Below are positions 25,441-33,500 of a DNA stretch of 64,000 bases, piece by piece. The stretch lies in assembly GCA_021784575.1 (NCBI GenBank), contig JAJYHX010000003.1, positions 186,001-250,000 on the forward strand. Reading direction: 5' to 3'. The notes below the pieces were generated by a model. The model worked only from the letters and a program-made list of their open reading frames with translations. It had not been told where the DNA came from and did not search any database. A program made the position numbers and the translations under genes. Origin of the DNA: Nitrospirota bacterium. GTDB taxonomy: Bacteria; Nitrospirota; JACRHJ01. Numbering within the stretch: position 1 is the stretch's first letter; every line of letters starts with the position of its first letter.

Positions 25441-26226
25441 CTAAAAGTTCAGCATAACCGAGTTCAGGAAATAATCCCACACCAAAACGAGCGTCGAGGC
25501 CATCACGACCGAGGTCGTCGTGGCCCGGCTGACGCCTTCCGCCCCGTGGCCGGTGTTATAGCCTTTGTAACATGATACCCATATCATTATAACGCCGAAA
25601 CACAGGCTCTTTATCATGCCGTCCCTTATGTCCTTGTAGCCCACGAAGTCCTTTATCCCGGAGAAATATGTCCCGGCCGAAAGCCCCAGGAGCTTTACGC
25701 CTATGAGATACCCCCCGTAGATTGCGACCACGTTGAATATCGCGCCGAGAAGAGGGAACGACACGAGAGCCGCAAGCATATTCGGCACCATCAGGTACCG
25801 AAATGGCGACAGGGACATGGATTCGAGGGCGTCCACCTGCTCGGTAATGCGCATTATCCCTATCTCCGCCGACAGCGCGGAACCGGCCCGGCCTATTATC
25901 ATAAGCGCCGAAAGCACCGGCCCAAGCTCCCTTATGACGGAGAGCGCAATCGCCGGGCCAAGATATGCCTCCGCGCCGAATTTCTGGAGCGTATAGTATA
26001 TCTGGAGCCCCAGGATCATGCCCGTAAACGCCCCCGTCAGGACGATGAGCGCAGTGCTCCTGGCCCCCATGAAACCTATCTGGCGGACTACCCGGTTTAC
26101 CTTAAGCGGCGGGGTAAAAGTCCAGTACAGCGTCCTGCCCAGGAAAAGGAACATGTCTCCAGTCTCCTGGAGAACGTCCAAGACCGCCGTTCCGATGCTC
26201 CTCGGTATCGCCAGTATGTAATCCAT
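25441..26226 (-). CDS. mlaE: MlaE-type ABC transporter permease
   Basis: 261 residues from the ATG at 26226. Five to six hydrophobic segments are evident, with the family motifs FMGARSTALIVLTGAFTG, REL-GPVLSALMIIGRAGSA and the Glu of EIGIMRITEQVDALESM. This is the inner membrane permease of the MCE/Mla system. It is the first gene of the co-directional mlaE-mlaF-mlaD-TolC-MlaC-hopanoid run and is divergent from lptF. Confidence 0.94.
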   Translation of the reverse strand: MDYILAIPRSIGTAVLDVLQETGDMFLFLGRTLYWTFTPPLKVNRVVRQIGFMGARSTALIVLTGAFTGMILGLQIYYTLQKFGAEAYLGPAIALSVIRELGPVLSALMIIGRAGSALSAEIGIMRITEQVDALESMSLSPFRYLMVPNMLAALVSFPLLGAIFNVVAIYGGYLIGVKLLGLSAGTYFSGIKDFVGYKDIRDGMIKSLCFGVIMIWVSCYKGYNTGHGAEGVSRATTTSVVMASTLVLVWDYFLNSVMLNF

Positions 26227-26242
26227 TATGCTCAAGCCTTTT

Positions 26243-26271
26243 ATAATAATATCACGCGCGCTTCTTGGCAA
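26243..26271 (-). promoter_or_regulatory. Candidate promoter for the mlaE operon
   Basis: On the minus strand TTGCCA (26271-26266), a 17-base spacer and TATTAT (26248-26243). The start would be near 26236, leaving only about 10 bases before the mlaE ATG, so it is plausible but tight. Confidence 0.45.
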
Positions 26272-26406
26272 GTGTTTTTTAAAGCCACAACTTTAGGAAA
26301 GCGTGGGCATGGGCCGGCAACCGTTAAAAGTCTTTTCGCCTGCCGACCCATCACGGCTGACCCCGCGAACCCCGCATTGCCTGCCGCCCAGGCCTCTGCT
26401 TTATGT

Positions 26407-26435
26407 TTGACATACCCGCGCCATTCCTATAGAAT
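26407..26435 (+). promoter_or_regulatory. Candidate promoter immediately before lptF
   Basis: TTGACA at 26407-26412. The -10 could be TAGAAT (26430-26435, spacer 17) or TATAGA (26428-26433, spacer 15). Either places the transcript start at about 26439-26442, at or inside the lptF ATG, which would give a leaderless mRNA. Confidence 0.5.
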
Positions 26436-26438
26436 TTC

Positions 26439-27626
26439 ATGCTTGTGAAGATAATAGACCGCTATATAATAAAAGAGCTTATCCCGCCTTTTTTCCTGGG
26501 CCTGCTCCTGTTTACCTTCGTGCTCCTGATAAACAGGATATTCAAGCTGACCGACCTGATAGTTGCAAAAGGCGTGCCCATGACGGAAGTCCTGCGGCTT
26601 GTCTCATATATCATGCCTTCCTTCCTGACCCTGACTATCCCCATGGCGCTTCTCCTCGCAACCCTGGTGGCGTTCGGGCGGCTTTCCACGGACAGCGAAA
26701 TAGTCGCATTGAAGGCCACGGGGTTTTCGATCTACCGGCTCATGGTCCCGGTATTTGCCATGAGCCTCGTAACCGCCGCCGTGACGGCTTATTTCTCGCT
26801 CTACCTCGGGCCGCACAAGGCAAGGAATTTCGAGAAGGAGGTCTTCACCATCGCCAGGACTCACGCCTTCGCCGACATAGAAGAGGGGGTGTTCAACGAC
26901 TCCTTCAAGAACCTGGTAATATACGCGAACAAGGTCCCGTCGCCGAACGTTATGGACGGGGTTTTCATCTCCGACGAGAGAGACCCGAACGACCCTTACG
27001 TGATAATAGCGCGCCAGGGAATCCTCAATATGGACATGTCTACCGGCTACGCCTACCTTGTGCTGAAAGACGGCAGCATCCACAGAAAAGAGAACAAGTC
27101 CGGCTCATACCAGGAGATTAAATTCGACAACAACACGCTCTCCATAAACCTCTACCAGAAATTCCTCGGGGGTTCCGACGCGGATAAAAGGGACAAGCGG
27201 GAGATGTCGCTTGGAGAGCTTCGAGATGTCGCGCGCCGGATGGCGGAGGCGGGGAAACATAGCTACGATCTGATGACAGAGTATTACAACCGGTTCACAA
27301 TACCCCTGGCCTGCATCATCTTCGGCATTGTAGGCCCGCCGCTCGGCATGTTCTCGCGGCGCTCCGGAAAATCGTCCGGCCTGACAGTCGCGCTCGTTGT
27401 CTTCACGCTTTACTACCTGCTGATGAAGGGCGGTGAAGACATGGCCTCCGCGGGCAGGTTCCCGCCGCTCCTCGCCGCGCTGCTGCCGAACCTGGCGGTA
27501 GGCGCCCTGGGGGTTTATCTTGTCGCGTCCGCCGGAACCGAGCGCAGCATAGGATTGCAGACCGTGAAAAACCTCTACGGCCGGCTTGCGAACAGGGACG
27601 GGGCGTCCAGGAGGAGAGACAATTGA
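26439..27626 (+). CDS. lptF: LPS export permease LptF
   Basis: 395 residues of the YjgP/YjgQ family. Three hydrophobic segments in the N-terminal part and three near the C-terminus flank a large periplasmic beta-jellyroll domain (from about residue 120 to 290). The N-terminus IDRYIIKELIPPFFLG is typical. LptF, LptG and the LptB ATPase lift LPS from the inner membrane to the LptC/LptA bridge. The ATG has no ribosome binding site; GTG at 26445 is an alternative. The stop overlaps lptG by 4 bases. Confidence 0.93.
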   Translation: MLVKIIDRYIIKELIPPFFLGLLLFTFVLLINRIFKLTDLIVAKGVPMTEVLRLVSYIMPSFLTLTIPMALLLATLVAFGRLSTDSEIVALKATGFSIYRLMVPVFAMSLVTAAVTAYFSLYLGPHKARNFEKEVFTIARTHAFADIEEGVFNDSFKNLVIYANKVPSPNVMDGVFISDERDPNDPYVIIARQGILNMDMSTGYAYLVLKDGSIHRKENKSGSYQEIKFDNNTLSINLYQKFLGGSDADKRDKREMSLGELRDVARRMAEAGKHSYDLMTEYYNRFTIPLACIIFGIVGPPLGMFSRRSGKSSGLTVALVVFTLYYLLMKGGEDMASAGRFPPLLAALLPNLAVGALGVYLVASAGTERSIGLQTVKNLYGRLANRDGASRRRDN

Positions 27627-28714
27627 AGATACTGCACCGCTACATCCTGAAGGAGTTTGCCCGGTTCTTCGCCATCACGCTGTCGGCCTTCCTGGTGCTC
27701 TTTCTTATAGGCGATTTCATCGAAAAGGTGGACGACTTTGTCCGGCACAAGGCCGCGGCGCTTGATGTAATACGCTATATGCTCTGCGAGCTTCCCAACA
27801 CGGCGTTTCTGGTCATGCCTCTGGCCGTGCTTCTTTCCACGCTCCTCGCCCTTGGGCTTTTATCGAAAAACGGCGAGATAATCGCCATGAAATCAGGCGG
27901 CCTGCCGCTATACAGGATAGTCGCACCCATATTCTTTACCGCGGTGTTCCTTTCCGGGCTTCTATTCTGGGCGAACGAGACGGTTATCCCATACTGCAAT
28001 TCCAGGGCGGGATACATAAAGCAGGTGAAGATAGACAAAAAACCCGTCCGACCCGCGCTGAAACACAACAAGTTCTGGTTCCGCGGCCCCGGCAACGAGG
28101 TAATAAATATCGGCCTTGTGGATTTCAAATCGGGCCTTCCCGTCTGCTACGGCGTAACGTTCTACAGGCTGGATAGAAATTTTGACCTGTATCAGCGCGT
28201 GGACTCGAAGATGATGGCCTGGGAGTCCGGCGGCGGATGGGTGCTCCTGAACGGGATTACATACGATTTCAAGCGCGGCGGCGGCATAAGCATGAACCGC
28301 TTCGACCGGCTTCCGGTGAATCTTCCCGAGAAACCCGAGGATTTCAAGCGCATGGAAAGGGTCTCGGAGGAGATGGACTTCTCCGAGCTGCAAAGCTACA
28401 TAGCGAGGCTTCGCAGGGAAGGGTATAACCCGGTAAAGTATCTCGTGGACTTGTACGGCAAGGTGTCTTTCACTCTGGCCAACCTGATAATGGTCATAGT
28501 CGCGGTGCCTTTTTCGCTCAAGACCTCCCGGAGCGGCGGCATGGCCCTCGGCGTGGCCATATGCGTAATCCTCGCCATAAGCTACTGGTTCCTGTATTCG
28601 TTTTCCATCTCTCTCGGACATGCGGGGCGTTTCCCCCCGCTCTTCGCCGCGTGGTTCGCCAACGCCCTCTTCTGCGCCTCCGGCGTTTATCTGTATCTAC
28701 AGGCGGACAGATAA
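27623..28714 (+). CDS. lptG: LPS export permease LptG
   Basis: 363 residues, same fold as LptF: N-terminal ILHRYILKEFARFF, three membrane segments, periplasmic domain, three more segments ending in GRFPPLFAAWFANALF. The start is TTG at 27623, overlapping the lptF stop and preceded by GGAGGAGAG. Forms the heterodimeric LptFG core with the preceding gene. No lptB or lptA lies in the window. It ends 4 bases from the convergent modC stop. Confidence 0.93.
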   Translation: MKILHRYILKEFARFFAITLSAFLVLFLIGDFIEKVDDFVRHKAAALDVIRYMLCELPNTAFLVMPLAVLLSTLLALGLLSKNGEIIAMKSGGLPLYRIVAPIFFTAVFLSGLLFWANETVIPYCNSRAGYIKQVKIDKKPVRPALKHNKFWFRGPGNEVINIGLVDFKSGLPVCYGVTFYRLDRNFDLYQRVDSKMMAWESGGGWVLLNGITYDFKRGGGISMNRFDRLPVNLPEKPEDFKRMERVSEEMDFSELQSYIARLRREGYNPVKYLVDLYGKVSFTLANLIMVIVAVPFSLKTSRSGGMALGVAICVILAISYWFLYSFSISLGHAGRFPPLFAAWFANALFCASGVYLYLQADR

Positions 28715-28718
28715 GAAA

Positions 28719-29459
28719 TCAGGACTGGATTTTCCGGCAGGACGCCTCCGGGGAATAACCTTCGGCTGAAAAAAGCTTTATCCCGGAACCGCTGTTTTTA
28801 TGCACGGCTCCCTTCCCGGAATATTCCACGATATCGCCCTCGAACGCGCGTATGTCGGCGGGTTCGTGCGAGATCAGGATTACGGGGATATTGAAGCGCG
28901 CCTGCACGGCTTTAAGCTCGGCGCGCATTTTCTCGCGCAGGCTGTGGTCGAGGGCGGAAAACGGCTCGTCGAGGAGCAGGACGGAAGGGTTATTGACAAG
29001 CGAACGGGCCAGGGCGACCCTCTGTTTCTGGCCGCCGGAGAGGTCCCGGGGCAGGCTTTCAGCCATCTCGCCGAGGCCGAATATCTCAAGGAGTTCCGAG
29101 ACTTTTCCCCTGTCCGCCATAGAGAGCGGCTTAAAGAGCTTTTTAAGCCCGAAGCCCACGTTGTCTGCCACGCTTAAGTGCGGGAACAGCGCGTAGTCCT
29201 GGAACAGGTAGCCTATCCTGCGCTCGCGCACGGGCACGTTTACGCGGCCTTCGGAATCGAACAACACCCGCCTGCCTATTTCAATCCTGCCGGAGTCCGG
29301 CGTCTCGATGCCTGCGATGCACCGAAGCGTAAGGCTCTTGCCTGAGCCGGACGGCCCGGAGAGTATCGTGTAACAACTGCGGGAGGAAAACGAGACGTCC
29401 AGGTTGAATCTTCTGCTCCCGGAGGTCATTGTCTTTTTTATGCCGACGCGCGCCGTCAT
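28719..29459 (-). CDS. modC: Molybdate ABC transporter ATPase
   Basis: 246 residues. Walker A GPSGSGKS, signature LSGGQKQRVALARSL, Walker B LLLDEPFSALD, H-loop LISHEP. It is shorter than E. coli ModC (352) because the C-terminal molybdate-binding MOP domain is absent, as in many anaerobes. Its ATG overlaps the modA stop (ATGA). The mod genes close the formate dehydrogenase operon, so import follows demand for molybdenum cofactor. Confidence 0.92.
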   Translation of the reverse strand: MTARVGIKKTMTSGSRRFNLDVSFSSRSCYTILSGPSGSGKSLTLRCIAGIETPDSGRIEIGRRVLFDSEGRVNVPVRERRIGYLFQDYALFPHLSVADNVGFGLKKLFKPLSMADRGKVSELLEIFGLGEMAESLPRDLSGGQKQRVALARSLVNNPSVLLLDEPFSALDHSLREKMRAELKAVQARFNIPVILISHEPADIRAFEGDIVEYSGKGAVHKNSGSGIKLFSAEGYSPEASCRKIQS

Positions 29460-30220
29460 GGCCTGCTGAAACCGTACCGGGCGAGTATCGCCCGTCCCTT
29501 GTCGGAGAGCAGGTATTTTATGAATCTTAGCGCCGCGGCGCGGTGTCTCGTCGAAGATACGACGCCTATCGGATAGACCACGGGCTTGTGCCCCTTTACA
29601 TCGCTTACGACCTTCACCTTGTTCCTTACGATGGCCGCGTCGGTAGCATAGACAAACCCGGCGTCCACTTCCCCGCGCGAGACATACTCAAGCGCCTGGC
29701 GGACGGAGTCGGCATATATGAACTTCGGCGCAAGAACGCTCCACATCCCGGATTTCTTCAGCGCCTCTTCCGTATACAGGCCCGCGGGCACGGTCTCGGG
29801 ATTTCCCACGGCTATCCGCTTTACAGAGCCGCTCATGAGGTCTTCCAGGCCCTTGATGGCCGTCCCCTTCGGAGCGACAAGGACAAGCTTGTTGCCCGCG
29901 AAATTTACAACGGTCGAGTAGTCGATGACGCCTTTCATCCGCGCCATCCGCATGGTCTTTACGTCGGCGCTCGCGAACGCATCTACGGGCGCGCCCATGA
30001 CAATCTGCTGAAGAAGCGGTCCGGACGCGGCAAAGTTGAAGGTTACCTTCACGCCCGGGTTCGCCTTTTCAAAACCCTTGCCCGCCTGGTTGAATGCGTC
30101 CGTCAGGCTGGCCGCCGCGGAGACTATTATTTTTTCGCCGGCCAGCGCAGCCGAAGAAGACCAAGCCGACACCGCGGCAAAAACAAGCGTCAAAACCACG
30201 ACATTCCTTAGCGTCTTCAT
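29456..30220 (-). CDS. modA: Molybdate-binding periplasmic protein ModA
   Basis: 254 residues from the ATG at 30220 with AAAGGA upstream. Signal peptide of about 27 residues ending in ALAG. The oxyanion pocket motif AAASLTDAF is visible, with FNFAASGPL and GAPVDAFASAD, as in ModA. It binds molybdate (or tungstate) and delivers it to ModB. Tungstate preference cannot be excluded from sequence, and some anaerobic formate dehydrogenases use tungsten. Confidence 0.93.
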   Translation of the reverse strand: MKTLRNVVVLTLVFAAVSAWSSSAALAGEKIIVSAAASLTDAFNQAGKGFEKANPGVKVTFNFAASGPLLQQIVMGAPVDAFASADVKTMRMARMKGVIDYSTVVNFAGNKLVLVAPKGTAIKGLEDLMSGSVKRIAVGNPETVPAGLYTEEALKKSGMWSVLAPKFIYADSVRQALEYVSRGEVDAGFVYATDAAIVRNKVKVVSDVKGHKPVVYPIGVVSSTRHRAAALRFIKYLLSDKGRAILARYGFSRP

Positions 30221-30295
30221 TCTCGTTTCCTTTGCCGTCAAGGGATTAATAAAAAACCGCCTTTGAAAACGAAATCCCGTTAACCGCCTCGCGCG

Positions 30296-30964
30296 TCAGT
30301 ATTCCGTCCTCAGGAGCTTCCCGGAGAACACGAGCATCACCATGCATATCGCCGACGTGAAGATTACAAGCTGCATGGAAAGCGTGTCGCTGCCCGCCTG
30401 GACGGCGTCGTATATTGCGAGCGAGAGCGTCTGCGTCCTGCCGGGCAGGTCGCCCGCAACCATGAGCGTGGCCCCGAACTCGCCCATCGCCCTTGCGAAC
30501 GCGAGCATCACCCCGGCAAGGATTCCGCGCCATGCAAGCGGGAGCGTTACCCTGAAAAATACCGAAGTCTCCGACTGCCCAAGCGTCCTTGCGGCGTTCT
30601 CGAAGTCCTGCGGCACCCCTTCAAACGCGGCCCTCGCGGACTTTATAACCATCGGCAGAGAGACGATTGACGCCGCCACAACCGCGCCCTGCCACGTGAA
30701 CATGAGCGAGACGCCGAGATAGCGCTCAAGCCATCTCCCGATGAAGCCGTTCCTGCCCACGACTACGATGATGTAATATCCCAGGACCGTCGGCGGCAGG
30801 ACGACGGGCAGGGTAAGAAAGGCGTCGAGCCAGTCCCGGCCCGGAAAACCCTTGCGGGACAGCGCATAAGCCAGGGCCGTCCCGGCGACAAGCGCAGCGA
30901 ATGCGGCCAGACCGGCGACCTTCAAGGTAAGAAGCAGCGGAGATAATTCTATGGCATTAAACAT
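30296..30964 (-). CDS. modB: Molybdate ABC transporter permease
   Basis: 222 residues with five hydrophobic segments and the binding-protein-dependent permease loop GQSETSVFFRVTLPLA before MGEFGATLMVAG, typical of ModB. It lies 34 bases after the MoeA-like gene and 76 bases before modA. Order is modB-modA-modC, not the usual modABC. Confidence 0.93.
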   Translation of the reverse strand: MFNAIELSPLLLTLKVAGLAAFAALVAGTALAYALSRKGFPGRDWLDAFLTLPVVLPPTVLGYYIIVVVGRNGFIGRWLERYLGVSLMFTWQGAVVAASIVSLPMVIKSARAAFEGVPQDFENAARTLGQSETSVFFRVTLPLAWRGILAGVMLAFARAMGEFGATLMVAGDLPGRTQTLSLAIYDAVQAGSDTLSMQLVIFTSAICMVMLVFSGKLLRTEY

Positions 30965-30998
30965 GGGAGTTTACCTTCGCGAATGTCTTTGAATGCCG

Positions 30999-32066
30999 TC
31001 ATTTCCCGAACGGGCACAAAGGATAGACGCATTCCCGGCAGCCGAGGCAAAGACCGCCGTGCCCAATCTCCGCAAGCTCTCTCCTCCCTATGCGCTCTCC
31101 GGCAAGTATCCTTGGGAGCAGGAGGTCGAGGACGGTCGTCCTGTGATACATCCCGCAGGCGGGAACGCCGAGCACCGGTATGGTCTTCTCCCCTTCGATA
31201 TATCCGACCAGCGCCATCGAGCCGGGTATTACCGGCGAGCCGTAGACCATGTCCCTTACGCCCGCCTGCCTGAGCGCGAACCTCGTAACGTCGTCCGGGT
31301 CAACGGACATGCCTCCCGTGACTATAAGCAGATCGGCCCCGGCGTTTATTAGCTCGACAATCCTGTCCCTTATGAAAGATTCGTCGTCCGGGGCGTAATA
31401 CTTCCCTGTTATCCTGCCGCCGAAGGCCTCGATTTTGGCCTCCATGACGGCTGAAAATGCGTCCTTTTTGCGCCCGTAATACACCTCGCTGCCGGTAACG
31501 ACAATCCCGGCCAGGGGCTTCCTGACTTCCCTGACCTCTATAACGCCTCCGGCTGATTTTGCAATCCTTGCCGCCTCGTCAACCACGTCCTTCTTTATGA
31601 CAAGCGGTATCGGCCTCGCTCCCGCAACGACCTGTCCCTTCTTTACGAGCGTATTTTCGTGCAGCGTCGAGCATACGACTTCGCCGAGCATGTTCATGGC
31701 AAGGAGCGCCTCGCGGTTGACCTTCAAAAGCCCGTCCCTGGCGGCGATTAAATTCACTTTCCCTTCCCTCGGCTCGCCTTGCGCGGCGATTCCTTCGCCC
31801 GCCAGCGCCGCCGCAAGCGCGACGGCCGCGTCGTCCTCGTGCATCTCGTCGCCGGCAATCGAGAGCACGAAGAGGTTGTTTTTGCCCATGTCCCGGAGGC
31901 GCTCTATGTCCATCCGGCAGACCCTGTGCCCCCTTCTGAAGGCCCTGCCCTTGAATTCGTCCTGACGGATTTCCGTAATGTCGTGCTCAAGGAGCATTCC
32001 CACCGCCTCTTCAAGCGGCACGACCTTCACCTCGGGCCTGTTATTTCTTTCGCTGCTCTCACACAT
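30999..32066 (-). CDS. MoeA/MogA-like molybdopterin-binding protein with a C-terminal cysteine cluster
   Basis: 355 residues from the ATG at 32066. The MoCF-biosynthesis domain is at about 180-320 (GIVVTGSEVYYGR, LLIVTGGMSVDPDDVTR), with the substrate loop of the MogA/MoeA fold. The N-terminal ~80 residues are a SAF-like or linker part. The C-terminus carries four cysteines in GGLCLGCRECVYPLC, which could hold an Fe-S cluster or a metal; this tail is not in E. coli MoeA. It lies between fdhD and modB and probably inserts molybdenum or handles the cofactor, but the exact step is not known. Confidence 0.8.
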   Translation of the reverse strand: MCESSERNNRPEVKVVPLEEAVGMLLEHDITEIRQDEFKGRAFRRGHRVCRMDIERLRDMGKNNLFVLSIAGDEMHEDDAAVALAAALAGEGIAAQGEPREGKVNLIAARDGLLKVNREALLAMNMLGEVVCSTLHENTLVKKGQVVAGARPIPLVIKKDVVDEAARIAKSAGGVIEVREVRKPLAGIVVTGSEVYYGRKKDAFSAVMEAKIEAFGGRITGKYYAPDDESFIRDRIVELINAGADLLIVTGGMSVDPDDVTRFALRQAGVRDMVYGSPVIPGSMALVGYIEGEKTIPVLGVPACGMYHRTTVLDLLLPRILAGERIGRRELAEIGHGGLCLGCRECVYPLCPFGK

Positions 32067-32113
32067 AATTATCCGACCTCTTACCGCTTTAAGTAATCCG
32101 GCCTTGCCGTGGT

Positions 32114-32923
32114 CTACATCAGAATCCTGAACGGATGGGTATAAATAACCATGTCCCTGTCCCGGAGCCGGCCCACAAGGGTGCAGCCCATGCGGTCCGC
32201 CAGGTTTACGGCCAGAGACGTGGCGGCGGATATTGCCGCCACTACGGCAATCCTTGCCCTTACCGCCTTCTGCACCATCTCGAAGCTTATGCGCCCGCTT
32301 ATAAGCGCAACACACCTGCGGCAGTCTATGCCGTTCATCATCGCATGGCCTATGACCTTGTCCATCGCGTTATGCCTGCCGAGGTCCTCCCGAACCACCA
32401 TAACCTCTCCGCCGGCGTCCGCCAGCGCCACGGCGTGGGCGCCACCGCGCGTCGTTCTGAATAAATCCTGCATCTTCAGCATCTCATACTGCATCCTTAC
32501 GAGGTCTTCGGCCTTTATCTCCAGCCCGCCTTCAAGCCGCGAAAGCCTGCGGCCCAGGTCATCGAGCATCCGGACTCCGCACAGCCCGCAGCTGCTCCTG
32601 GATGTCAGGGCGCGCGGGCCGGGGCGATGTTCGTCTTCCCTCAGGCTGTTTTTGACTATCACCTGGACGACGTTTTTCAGCTCGCCGGTCTCGTCCGGAC
32701 AGAATCCCATGCTGAGAATATCCGCGAACGAATCTGCAATCCCCTCCGTCAGGCAAAACCCCGCCGCAAGCTCCATCTCGTGCCCCGGCGTCCTCATCAC
32801 GACGGCATACGGCAGGCCGTTTATCCTTATCTCAAGAGGCTCCTCGACTACAAGCGGGACGTCTTCCGAGGTCTTCGCGCCGTTTTTTAAATGAAGCGCC
32901 GGGAGTTCGATATACTGCTCCAA
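32114..32923 (-). CDS. fdhD: Formate dehydrogenase sulfurtransferase FdhD
   Basis: 269 residues from a TTG start; GGGGAG sits 7 bases in front. FdhD passes sulfur from a desulfurase to the Mo site of formate dehydrogenase, an essential activation step. The catalytic cysteine loop is SSCGLCG (family motif CxxC), and RGGAHAVALAD, REDLGRHNAMDKVIG and SGRISFEMVQKA are diagnostic. It lies 13 bases after the FmdE-like gene in the formate dehydrogenase operon, next to its target genes. Confidence 0.95.
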   Translation of the reverse strand: MEQYIELPALHLKNGAKTSEDVPLVVEEPLEIRINGLPYAVVMRTPGHEMELAAGFCLTEGIADSFADILSMGFCPDETGELKNVVQVIVKNSLREDEHRPGPRALTSRSSCGLCGVRMLDDLGRRLSRLEGGLEIKAEDLVRMQYEMLKMQDLFRTTRGGAHAVALADAGGEVMVVREDLGRHNAMDKVIGHAMMNGIDCRRCVALISGRISFEMVQKAVRARIAVVAAISAATSLAVNLADRMGCTLVGRLRDRDMVIYTHPFRILM

Positions 32924-32936
32924 TACCTATCTCCCC

Positions 32937-33500
32937 TCAGGCGTATGGAAGTCTTCCGAGACAGCCGCCGCAAAGCCCGCCGTCAGACGCGGGATACGCC
33001 TCGCCGCACTTCGGGCAGAGCCTCACGGGCCCGATTTTCATTTTCGTTATGCGATTAATGTCCACTGCTATTCGCCGCGCGCCCAGAAGTCCCGTCCCGG
33101 CGCCCTCGATTTCCGCGAGGAGGCGGTCTGAGTCCTGCTCCGCCTTTGGCTTAAGCTTCAGGAACCAGCCGTGTATCTCCGGCCACGCAGCAAGCTTCTT
33201 TGCGTCCACGAATACCCTCGCCCCCTCGCCGGTCGTCTTGTCATAAAGCGCCAGGGCGTAGCGGCCCACGTGCGCTACGTGAATCCGTCCGTTGCCGAGA
33301 GTGCATGGGGTCAGGAGCTGCACAGCATCCGGCAGGCATACGCCCGTCTCGCACAGGGCCTCGAAGAGGACGCCTTCCGGAAGCATCCGGCGCGCCATTT
33401 CGACCATGTATCCGCCTATAAGGACGCCCGGCGCCGGGCTTCCGTGAAATTCACGGACAACCTCGCAGAACTCACCGAAGCTGAACCTCCCTATTCGCAC
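32937..33500 (-). CDS. FmdE-family protein with a C-terminal zinc ribbon
   Basis: 187 residues from GTG at 33500, overlapping the SfrA-like stop by 10 bases; a longer open frame exists upstream but overlaps a real gene. FREFHGSPAPGVLIGGYM at the start is the FmdE signature (FHGHxxPGxxxG) with the central His changed to Ser; CETGVCLPDAVQLLTPCTLGNG follows. The C-terminus has CPKCG...CGGC, a probable zinc or Fe-S binding ribbon. FmdE occurs with molybdenum or tungsten formylmethanofuran dehydrogenases and formate dehydrogenases; its biochemical role is unsettled. Confidence 0.8.
   Translation of the reverse strand: MRIGRFSFGEFCEVVREFHGSPAPGVLIGGYMVEMARRMLPEGVLFEALCETGVCLPDAVQLLTPCTLGNGRIHVAHVGRYALALYDKTTGEGARVFVDAKKLAAWPEIHGWFLKLKPKAEQDSDRLLAEIEGAGTGLLGARRIAVDINRITKMKIGPVRLCPKCGEAYPASDGGLCGGCLGRLPYA

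Noticed and set aside
30999-32315. Longer start for the MoeA-like gene
   Set aside because: The additional 83 residues lie antiframe to fdhD and are Gly/Arg/His-rich; ATG 32066 begins the family-like sequence.
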